Below, piece after piece: positions 1 to 5,168 of a DNA stretch of 6,362 nucleotides (its first letter is position 1; every line of letters begins with the position of its first letter). This DNA comes from an uncultured Rhizobiaceae group bacterium (GTDB taxonomy: Bacteria; Pseudomonadota; Alphaproteobacteria; Rhizobiales; Rhizobiaceae), in contig CALAIO010000011.1 in NCBI GenBank assembly GCA_937923355.1, positions 1-6,362 of the forward strand. The letters are read 5' to 3'. The notes under the pieces were generated by a model. That model did no database searches, had not been told where the DNA came from, and saw only the letters and a list, made by a program, of their open reading frames with translations. The position numbers and the translations under genes are program-made.

Positions 1-428
1 TGATTTCCAACGTATCGTGCGATACGAACTTTGATTTGCTGCGCAACCAACTCTGGTTGATGGCGTTGTTTTTCATCCAGTCTGCAAGTGATTTCATCAA
101 TGGATTTGACGGCTTCAACCGGAATGACCGTATTGATCTCTGCTATGAGCGTATTATGAGCACGGCGGTAAAGGTCTGGTTCTTGCGGAACGAGAACTAT
201 CTCAGGGCATTTTTCTTGCGCTTCTGCATAGCGCATGATGTTAGAACAGCCACGTGCTTTGGCTTCTTTGGAAACAGCAATCACACATGTATGTTTTGTT
301 CCATCAAAGGGTACAATGCCAACGGGCTTGCCGCGTAAATGTGGATAGACTTGCTGATGCACTGATGCAAAGAAGCCATCAAAGTCTAGATACAGATATT
401 CAATTGTTTCTGGTTTTCGCACGCACAT
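1..428 (-). CDS. Y-family DNA polymerase (UmuC/DinB/ImpB type), N-terminal part
   Basis: This is the first 142 codons of a translesion DNA polymerase gene; the rest lies beyond the window edge. Y-family enzymes copy damaged templates with low fidelity. The palm motif YLYLDFDGFFASV (residues 11-23) supplies the first metal-binding aspartate, D15. The motif SIDE (109-112) supplies D111 and E112, so the catalytic carboxylates seen so far are intact. LRGKPVGIVP (31-40) and AVSKEAKARG (51-60) are the usual family blocks around the nucleotide pocket. The ATG at 428 is preceded by GGAGA at close spacing, and an in-frame TAG lies upstream with no other ATG between. A LexA box lies 19 bp upstream, so the gene is predicted to be SOS-induced. 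Homologues are sometimes annotated as 'type VI secretion protein ImpB', a misnomer. The DinB, UmuC and ImuB subfamilies cannot be separated without the C-terminal part. Confidence 0.9.
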   Translation of the reverse strand, partial: MCVRKPETIEYLYLDFDGFFASVHQQVYPHLRGKPVGIVPFDGTKHTCVIAVSKEAKARGCSNIMRYAEAQEKCPEIVLVPQEPDLYRRAHNTLIAEINTVIPVEAVKSIDEITCRLDEKQRHQPELVAQQIKVRIARYVGN

Positions 429-446
429 ATTCTCCAAATCAAAGAA

Positions 447-461
447 GAACAAAATAGGAAC
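447..461 (-). promoter_or_regulatory. LexA operator (SOS box) of the element's polymerase gene
   Basis: On the minus strand the site reads GTTC-CTATTTT-GTTC, an exact match to the alphaproteobacterial LexA consensus GTTC-N7-GTTC. It ends 19 bp upstream of the polymerase ATG and overlaps the predicted -10, where a bound repressor would block RNA polymerase. A nearly identical site lies upstream of comM at 5002-5016. Confidence 0.85.
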
Positions 462-480
462 AAAATCCTATTGCTGTCAA
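451..480 (-). promoter_or_regulatory. Predicted sigma-70 promoter of the Y-family polymerase
   Basis: A perfect -35 hexamer TTGACA (475-480) is followed after 18 bp by TATTTT (451-456) on the minus strand. The -10 lies within the LexA box. Transcription would start near 444 and give a leader of roughly 15-20 nt that includes the GGAGA ribosome-binding site at 431-435. Confidence 0.6.
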
Positions 481-504
481 TTAGAAATTAAAAAATGTTT
501 CGCC

Positions 505-1386
505 TTATAATTCATCAAGCAATTTTTCTAGGGCTGATATGTACTTACGAGTTTTGCTTCCGATGCGTACTCCCTGTGATTGCCTTGCTTCCATAAACGC
601 TATTTTCTCACGGGCAATTTTTGCCAAATTGACATCCCAAGCTTCTGGTAATGTTGAACTAAGAAAGATGAGTGCATTAATTCTCCCATTTGCTGATAGC
701 TCTTCAATTGCCCCTTTATCAAAGAGGGCAAGCGTTTCTTGTATTGCTAATGATGAAGACTGAAATTCATTGATGAGAGAGTTAGTTGAAAATATTCTTA
801 TCGTTTCACTATCTTCGTTCATTCCTAAGATTAGTCGTGTGATACGCTCCGACTGCTGTTTGATAGTTTCATTCAAACTTGCTTGTACAACGTCAAGCCC
901 ATCAGAAACTTCCTGTACAAGTTCTTTTGCTGCCTGGTCTGCTTGATCAGTAGATAATCGTGCATCTAATTCTGCGGTAACTATTTTGCTTTCATCGATT
1001 TGTATTTTCAGATCACTGAGCGTTGCTTGTAAACGAACTTGTTCGTTTCTCAGATTGTTTATTGAATTTTCGGCAGCTACTTTCTGTTGATTTGCATTGT
1101 CTAATTCATTTTGCTTTTCTTTGAGTTCTTTTGATTTTTGTGCAAGATTTTTTTCAGCATTAAATTCTTGTCTCTCCAATTTAAGAGCACTTGCTTTGGT
1201 GGCTAGTTCTGAGTTTTGGTGTTGGTTAAATGCACTATAAACAGCTACAACCGCTACAAGCATAGGTGCCCAATTAAGAGGACGCGAGAAAGGTCTTTTT
1301 AAAGCATCAATTTCGATGTTGAGTTTTTCAATTTCCGCTAGATATTTTTTCTCTTCCAAATTCTCAGTCACTATATTGTTCTCCAT
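505..1386 (-). CDS. Membrane-anchored coiled-coil protein of unknown function
   Basis: I do not recognise this 293-residue protein as a named family. A short charged N-terminus (1-36) is followed by one hydrophobic segment (about 38-53, APMLVAVVAVYSAF), probably a membrane anchor. A long, strongly charged heptad-like region (about 57-145, rich in K, E, Q, A and L) should form a coiled coil. The C-terminal part (about 185-293) looks like a compact helical domain, with GRINALIFLSS, a Trp and a final TRKYISALEKLLDEL. It loosely resembles helical tails found after peptidase or NTPase domains, but this is only an impression. The protein contains no cysteine and no catalytic motif that I can see. 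It is the last gene of a three-gene minus-strand operon, starting 15 bp after the small membrane protein ends. The ribosome-binding site is weak: AAGG lies rather far from the ATG. A structural or scaffold role at the membrane is inference. Confidence 0.75.
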   Translation of the reverse strand: MENNIVTENLEEKKYLAEIEKLNIEIDALKRPFSRPLNWAPMLVAVVAVYSAFNQHQNSELATKASALKLERQEFNAEKNLAQKSKELKEKQNELDNANQQKVAAENSINNLRNEQVRLQATLSDLKIQIDESKIVTAELDARLSTDQADQAAKELVQEVSDGLDVVQASLNETIKQQSERITRLILGMNEDSETIRIFSTNSLINEFQSSSLAIQETLALFDKGAIEELSANGRINALIFLSSTLPEAWDVNLAKIAREKIAFMEARQSQGVRIGSKTRKYISALEKLLDEL

Positions 1387-1401
1387 ATCGTTTTTTGCAC
1401 C

Positions 1402-1521
1402 TTAGATGTTCTGATAAACCAAAGTTCCAATAATCAACCAGATAAGAACTATAATGATAATACCTGCGAGAGACGGTGGTCTACCACCATAGTCAGGGTG
1501 TTTTTCATATCCACTTGCCAC
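1402..1521 (-). CDS. Small single-pass membrane protein, 39 residues, translationally coupled
   Basis: This short frame fills most of the gap between the two larger operon genes. It starts with GTG at 1521-1519, whose G is the last base of the upstream TAG stop (TAGTG overlap). A GAGG sits about 5 nt upstream. The product has a polar head containing GYEKHPDYGG and RPPS (residues 4-17). A very hydrophobic helix follows (about 18-36, AGIIIIVLIWLIIGTLVY), then a short tail ending QNI before TAA at 1402-1404. The frame is closed upstream by an in-frame TGA with no ATG, so the GTG is the only reasonable start. The head-plus-helix layout looks like that of short alphaproteobacterial membrane proteins. 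Its position between two other membrane-anchored proteins suggests they act together; the function is unknown. Confidence 0.65.
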   Translation of the reverse strand: MASGYEKHPDYGGRPPSLAGIIIIVLIWLIIGTLVYQNI

Positions 1522-2297
1522 TACTGCCTCGCTCGATACTCAGCCACCATTTGTGCCGATACATCTCTTGCGTAACATAAAGGTTCATAACCACCGGGTT
1601 TAGAGTATGCGCTACGTTTGCCACACTTACGGCCACGTTTTGTTAAGTTGTAGGGACAAGGACAGTTTCCAGGGTAATATGCATGTGAACGTTTAATCAG
1701 TATCTGTTTGATACGCGATGTGGACAGTCCTGCAGTTTGTTTCTTCTTTTGAGGGATACTTGCCTGTTTTGGTGCAGGGTAATTGGTCAGGTACGTACCA
1801 AAGACCCAGCCTTCAAATCTTGCTCCTGTTACCTGTAACCATTCACCATCGCGTGCCGTTACCTTTACTTGTTGATCGCGTTTAAGCGTCCAAATGACCT
1901 TAAAATCTTTACCTGCTCCTTTTCTTACATTGAGACGTGAAGCATCCACATACATCGTCTTATCAAGCCTCTCCGATACATTTTGGACGCTGGTAGATAT
2001 GGTAGGTTGATTTACCTTTGGAGCGGTCTCCAAGGCAGCAACTTGTTGTTGCGTGACTGGTTTCTTTTTCGCAGGTGTTTGGGGCTGTTTCTCCTGAGAT
2101 TGTAGCTTCGAGACTTTTTCTTGTAATTGTTGTTCAAGAGCGGTCTGCTTTACGCGGACTGATTGATTTGTGGTCTGAACTTGATTGTTGGTCTGAGTGT
2201 AACTCGCTTTGGTATTATCATCGTCATTGTTGAATAGTCCCACTACAAAGAGGAAGGCAAATAAGTATCCGATTCCACGAAATAATGATTTAAACAC
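1521..2297 (-). CDS. Membrane-anchored SH3b-domain protein with C-terminal Cys-rich CPCPY motif
   Basis: The 258-residue product has an N-terminal hydrophobic segment (about 7-22, followed by NNDDDN), most likely an uncleaved anchor. A Gln/Lys-rich linker that may be partly coiled (about 40-110) follows. A bacterial SH3 domain spans about 115-172, with the hallmarks LNVRKGAGKDFKVIWTL, GEWLQV and GWVFGTYL. The tail (about 204-245) has PGNCPCPYN, GRKCGKRSAYSKPGGYEPLCY, with cysteines 212, 214, 225 and 241. I associate this tail with small proteins from alphaproteobacteria. SH3b domains in exported proteins often bind peptidoglycan, so a periplasmic or cell-wall role is likely but inferred. The start is GTG at 2297: the preceding codon is an in-frame stop, AGGTGG sits 5 nt upstream, and the next in-frame ATG is residue 115 inside the SH3b domain. 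It is the first gene of the operon. Confidence 0.85.
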   Translation of the reverse strand: MFKSLFRGIGYLFAFLFVVGLFNNDDDNTKASYTQTNNQVQTTNQSVRVKQTALEQQLQEKVSKLQSQEKQPQTPAKKKPVTQQQVAALETAPKVNQPTISTSVQNVSERLDKTMYVDASRLNVRKGAGKDFKVIWTLKRDQQVKVTARDGEWLQVTGARFEGWVFGTYLTNYPAPKQASIPQKKKQTAGLSTSRIKQILIKRSHAYYPGNCPCPYNLTKRGRKCGKRSAYSKPGGYEPLCYARDVSAQMVAEYRARQ

Positions 2298-2330
2298 TCA
2301 ACCCACCTAATTATATTTGTATAGCTAGAA

Positions 2331-2359
2331 ATAAAAACGATATTTATTTCATGAGTCAA
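2331..2359 (-). promoter_or_regulatory. Predicted promoter of the three-gene membrane operon
   Basis: On the minus strand TTGACT (2354-2359) is followed after 17 bp by TTTTAT (2331-2336), a fair sigma-70 match. Transcription would start near 2324, about 27 nt before the GTG start of the SH3b gene. No LexA box or clear operator is visible, so this operon does not look SOS-controlled. Confidence 0.4.
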
Positions 2360-2373
2360 TACATAGATTATTT

Positions 2374-2379
2374 TATAAT
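2374..2379 (+). promoter_or_regulatory. Possible -10 element of the integrase gene
   Basis: A perfect TATAAT lies 36 bp upstream of the integrase ATG, in the region shared with the divergent membrane-operon promoter. No good -35 hexamer is found at 16-18 bp, and the stretch is very A/T-rich, so a chance match is possible. The two promoters would lie almost back to back, so a factor bound here could affect both. Confidence 0.3.
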
Positions 2380-2414
2380 TTTCTTTGAATACAGGGATTC
2401 ACATTCCAGATTAA

Positions 2415-3956
2415 ATGATTCACTATGCTTGTATTATGGAAAAGAAACTCAATATCGGCATATGGCTTCGTGTTTCAACTGATGAACAAGCACAAGGTGG
2501 TAGCCCAGAACACCACCTCAAACGCGCACAAGCATATGCTGAAGCCAAAGATTGGAATGTCGTAGAGATATATGACTTGTCTGGCGTGTCAGGCAAAAGT
2601 GTCATGCAACATGCTGAATGTCAGCGCATGATGGAAGATGTGCGCACAGGAAAGATCGATGCTTTGATCTTTTCAAAGCTTGCACGCTTGGCACGTAACA
2701 CCAGAGAACTATTAGACTTTGCCGATTTCTTTCAAGAGAACAAGGCAAGTCTCGTTTCACTTTCTGAAAGTATTGATACTTCAACTCCAGCAGGCAAGCT
2801 TTTCTACACGATGATATCGGCTGTTGCTGCCTTTGAGAGAGATGAAATATCTGATCGTGTAAAAGCCTCAATCCCCATACGTGCCCAGATGGGTAAACAA
2901 TTAGGTGGACAAGCAACTTTTGGTTACCAATGGCAAGACCAAAAACTCATTCCTCACCCAGATGAAGCACCCATACGTGCCTTACTCTATGAATTATTCA
3001 AAGAACACGGATTGAAACGTAAAGTAGCCCGTATTCTCAATGAGCGTGGCTATCGAACAAGAAAAGGTGCTAAGTTTTCTGATACGACAGTTGACCGTCT
3101 GTTACGTGACCCCACTGCCAAAGGTGTTCGTTTGTCTAACTACACTGAAAGCCCCGGAGATGGTAAACCTGCCGTTCTCAAAGACAAAGATGATTGGGTG
3201 TATGTAAACTGTCCTGCGATAGTATCTGTTGAGTTATGGGATGAATGCAATCGTATGCTCACTGATCAAGCCAAGTCTCGAAAGAAACGAGGACGACCAG
3301 CAATCCATCTCTTTGGTGGTAAAGCTGTATGTTCATGTGAACAGAAGATGCACTTCAAAAAAGGGACGGGTAAATACCATTGCTCTCAATGTAGAAACAA
3401 AATTAGAGAAGATGATTTAGAAGCCATACTGGTAGAGCAACTCAAAAACTTCTTACTTTCAGAGGAAGAAATTGCAGAATATATGCGTCATGCCAAAGAA
3501 AGCGCAGTTACTAAACGCAAAGAATTAAATGTGGCACTCTCTGAACAAGAACGACTGAAAGCACAAACTGATAAGCTTCTTAATTTGCATCTCTCGGATG
3601 ATTTAGAAAAAGAGGTCTTTCTTAGGCAATACAAACCTCTAGAAAAGCAACTATTCCAAATTGAAGAAAACATTCCAGCTTTACAAGCGGCCTGTGATGT
3701 TGAAGAAATTTCTATCGCTTCATCTGATCAGATATTTAATGAAGCTCGTTCTGTGTATGCTCAATGGGAGACATTACAGAAAGAAGAGAAGAAGCATATT
3801 ATCGATCTGATGCTAGAAGATATAACTGTTGATCAGGACGAAATATCTATCAATTTAAATCATTTACCCCACCCACCATCCCTGCATAAGCATGGTGATA
3901 ATGCAACGCAACCTCAGGGGTTCATGGCTGCAATAAGCTGGATTCTGGAAGGGTAA
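2415..3956 (+). CDS. Large serine recombinase (integrase/excisionase of the element)
   Basis: This 513-residue site-specific recombinase should integrate and excise the element. The resolvase-type catalytic domain spans about 11-155. It has [11 protein letters not shown] with nucleophile S21, [13 protein letters not shown] (87-99) with conserved arginines, and the helix-E region around [12 protein letters not shown]. The 'recombinase' DNA-binding domain follows (about 165-290, [27 protein letters not shown]). A zinc ribbon comes next (about 299-345) with C306, C308, C323 and C326. A coiled-coil insert (about 365-425), the part that controls synapsis in this family, is also present. Length and domain order are normal. 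Upstream ribosome-binding signals are weak, and ATG 2436 (residue 8) is an alternative start. The last 13 codons lie past the presumed crossover and are antisense to host comM, so the C-terminus seen here is specific to the integrated state. Confidence 0.92.
   Translation: MIHYACIMEKKLNIGIWLRVSTDEQAQGGSPEHHLKRAQAYAEAKDWNVVEIYDLSGVSGKSVMQHAECQRMMEDVRTGKIDALIFSKLARLARNTRELLDFADFFQENKASLVSLSESIDTSTPAGKLFYTMISAVAAFERDEISDRVKASIPIRAQMGKQLGGQATFGYQWQDQKLIPHPDEAPIRALLYELFKEHGLKRKVARILNERGYRTRKGAKFSDTTVDRLLRDPTAKGVRLSNYTESPGDGKPAVLKDKDDWVYVNCPAIVSVELWDECNRMLTDQAKSRKKRGRPAIHLFGGKAVCSCEQKMHFKKGTGKYHCSQCRNKIREDDLEAILVEQLKNFLLSEEEIAEYMRHAKESAVTKRKELNVALSEQERLKAQTDKLLNLHLSDDLEKEVFLRQYKPLEKQLFQIEENIPALQAACDVEEISIASSDQIFNEARSVYAQWETLQKEEKKHIIDLMLEDITVDQDEISINLNHLPHPPSLHKHGDNATQPQGFMAAISWILEG
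3910..3922. other. Presumed attachment-site core (element/comM junction)
   Basis: The comM frame read from the right is normal through the codons for AAMNP. The next codon in ComM proteins is usually a Cys codon (TGY), but here it is TGA, so similarity should end at about 3914-3915. The same spot is the centre of an imperfect palindrome, AACC-TCAGG-GGTT (centre 3916). This fits a serine-integrase site with a two-base crossover at its middle. The element-side arm probably extends to about 3885 and contains TGCAT...ATGCA repeats; the host arm runs to about 3945. The exact dinucleotide cannot be fixed without the other junction or an empty site. Confidence 0.6.
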
Positions 3957-4954
3957 GTAATACGGTGATTGGCGCGGGCAATAGTAGTTTCACCTGCTTC
4001 TAGGGGTTGTCTCAAACTATCAAGAACCTGTGGTGAAAATTCGGGGAACTCATCCAGAAACAAGACGCCATTATGGGCAAGCGAAACTTCGCCTGGGCGC
4101 GCTTTGACGCCACCACCGACCATGGCGGCCATGGTTGCAGAATGGTGTGGTGCCCTGAAAGGTCTTCGGTTGGTTAGTTTTCCGTCTGCCAATTCGCCAG
4201 CGATGGAGGAAACCATGGAGACTTCCAATAATTCTGCAGGTGTCAGGTCTGGCAAAATACCGGGCAATCTGGCTGCCAGCATGGATTTGCCTGAACCTGG
4301 GGGGCCAGCCATTAAAAGATTATGCCCGCCTGCTGCAGCAATTTCTAGCGCACGTTTTGCAGTTTCCTGACCCTTGATGTCTGCCATATCCGGTAGTGTG
4401 ACTGTTAACTGGCTTATTGCCGGTAGGGGACGTGAAAGAATTTGTGTGCCTCTGAAATGATTGGCAAGGGCGATGAGACTGGGCGGGGAAAGGATGTCCA
4501 TGTCACGGTCAGCCCAAGCAGCTTCCCCACCGCTACTTGATGGACAGATTAATCCTTTCCCGCGTGCATTGGCGCCAATTGCAGCGGGCAGGGCGCCAAC
4601 AATGTTCGCAAGGGATCCATCCAGCGATAATTCACCCAATACAACATAATCATTCAGAACATCGGACGGAATAGCTCCCAGTCCTGCCATTAATCCAAGG
4701 GCAATGGGTAAATCATAATGACTGCCTTCCTTGGGCAGGTCTGCAGGGGCAAGATTTACGGTAATGCGTTTATGCGGCAGTGAAAGCCCCGAAGCATGAA
4801 GGGCTGCCTGAACACGCTCACGGCTTTCAGCAACAGCCTTGTCAGGTAAACCAACAATAGAGAAGTGCATTTTACCAGGGGCAATCATTACTTGTACATC
4901 TACAGGTCTTGCTTCAATTCCCTGAAATGCAACTGTATTTACTTTAGATACCAT
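3914..4954 (-). CDS. comM: ComM/YifB-type Mg-chelatase-like AAA+ ATPase, 5' fragment interrupted by the element
   Basis: ComM is a hexameric ATPase that drives branch migration of incoming DNA during natural transformation. Here 346 codons remain of a gene that normally encodes about 500 residues. The N-terminal ChlI-like domain is complete (about 1-165, starting [11 protein letters not shown] with [14 protein letters not shown] at 35-48). The ATPase core has Walker A GPPGSGKS (217-224) and Walker B GVLFLDEF (296-303), and ends at the sensor-1 motif AAMNP (342-346). The Cys-rich segment, the arginine finger/sensor-2 part and the C-terminal domain are missing. I chose ATG 4954: AAGGA lies 8 nt upstream and the product then begins as family members do. 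An ATG at 4987 is in frame but lies upstream of the predicted transcription start. The stop is created at the junction. The fragment is unlikely to be functional, although excision should restore the gene. Confidence 0.88.
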   Translation of the reverse strand: MVSKVNTVAFQGIEARPVDVQVMIAPGKMHFSIVGLPDKAVAESRERVQAALHASGLSLPHKRITVNLAPADLPKEGSHYDLPIALGLMAGLGAIPSDVLNDYVVLGELSLDGSLANIVGALPAAIGANARGKGLICPSSSGGEAAWADRDMDILSPPSLIALANHFRGTQILSRPLPAISQLTVTLPDMADIKGQETAKRALEIAAAGGHNLLMAGPPGSGKSMLAARLPGILPDLTPAELLEVSMVSSIAGELADGKLTNRRPFRAPHHSATMAAMVGGGVKARPGEVSLAHNGVLFLDEFPEFSPQVLDSLRQPLEAGETTIARANHRITYPSRIQLIAAMNP

Positions 4955-4973
4955 GACTTTATTCCTTAAAGTC

Positions 4974-5001
4974 AAAATATAGCTCAAAGTATAAATGTCA
5001 A
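4974..5001 (-). promoter_or_regulatory. Predicted comM promoter
   Basis: On the minus strand TTGACA (4996-5001) is followed after 16 bp by TATTTT (4974-4979). The -35 directly abuts the LexA box. An alternative -10, TATACT at 4988-4993, would place the LexA box within the -35/-10 spacer region and gives a more comfortable leader of about 27 nt. In either model a bound LexA would block initiation. Confidence 0.5.
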
Positions 5002-5016
5002 GAACAAAATAAGAAC
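5002..5016 (-). promoter_or_regulatory. LexA operator (SOS box) of comM
   Basis: On the minus strand the site reads GTTC-TTATTTT-GTTC, an exact match to GTTC-N7-GTTC, 47 bp upstream of the comM start. From memory, comM has been listed among LexA-regulated genes in alphaproteobacterial comparative studies, which supports the call. The divergent cyclase gene starts about 150 bp away and could be affected, but no cyclase promoter is evident next to the box. Confidence 0.85.
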
Positions 5017-5168
5017 ATTTGAAATTGAACTGATAATATCATTTAGAAGTGATGTGTAGTTGATAAACGTTTTGGTATATTGAATACTATCATTTCAAAT
5101 CATTGGTTGAACACGTGCAGTTTACAAATTTCATCAAGAGCAGTTTCTTGCGCTCCAAGGACATGAGC

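Larger units (their letters stand above)
1..3916. mobile_element. Integrative element with serine integrase, inserted in comM (right-hand part)
   Basis: The interval from the window edge to about 3916 is interpreted as one end of an integrated element. Three observations support this. A large serine recombinase gene points at the boundary. The comM reading frame is cut at the boundary inside its conserved ATPase core. The genes to the left (Y-family polymerase, small membrane proteins of unknown function) are typical accessory cargo. By eye the left part is richer in A/T than the comM and cyclase side. The left end is outside the window, so total size, cargo and second attachment site are unknown. 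No capsid, tail, conjugation or replication gene is visible here, so prophage, integrative mobilizable element and plain genomic island cannot be told apart. Confidence 0.8.

Noticed and set aside
36..457. Two overlapping plus-strand reading frames (36-338 and 254-457)
   Set aside because: They lie antisense to the Y-family polymerase, whose conserved motifs are clear on the minus strand, and have no recognisable domain or ribosome-binding site.
462..504. Intrinsic terminator after the coiled-coil gene
   Set aside because: A T-run is present on the minus strand, but no G/C-rich stem precedes it, so readthrough into the polymerase gene is possible.
539..763. Plus-strand frame of 74 codons
   Set aside because: Antisense shadow of the coiled-coil protein gene, with no support of its own.
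1405..1434. Second GTTC pair near 1410-1430 as a LexA box
   Set aside because: The two GTTC elements are separated by 12 bases, not 7, and lie inside the small membrane-protein gene.
2367..2379. ATTAT-TTT-ATAAT inverted repeat as an operator
   Set aside because: Five-base arms in very A/T-rich DNA are expected by chance, and the repeat coincides with the -10.
2423..3673. Minus-strand frames (2423-2605, 2602-2916, 3488-3673) and a plus-strand frame (3229-3420)
   Set aside because: All fall inside the serine recombinase, whose catalytic and zinc-ribbon motifs fix the true frame.
3969..4649. Plus-strand frames opposite comM (3969-4370 and 4461-4649)
   Set aside because: They are antisense to conserved comM ATPase motifs; the long open frame reflects comM codon bias.
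4955..4987. Longer comM start at ATG 4987
   Set aside because: The extra 11 residues lie over the predicted promoter and upstream of either predicted transcription start. ATG 4954 has a good ribosome-binding site and the usual family N-terminus.
5031..5041. TGATA-A-TATCA palindrome between comM and the cyclase
   Set aside because: Short, single copy and A/T-rich; no second copy or known family consensus supports an operator.
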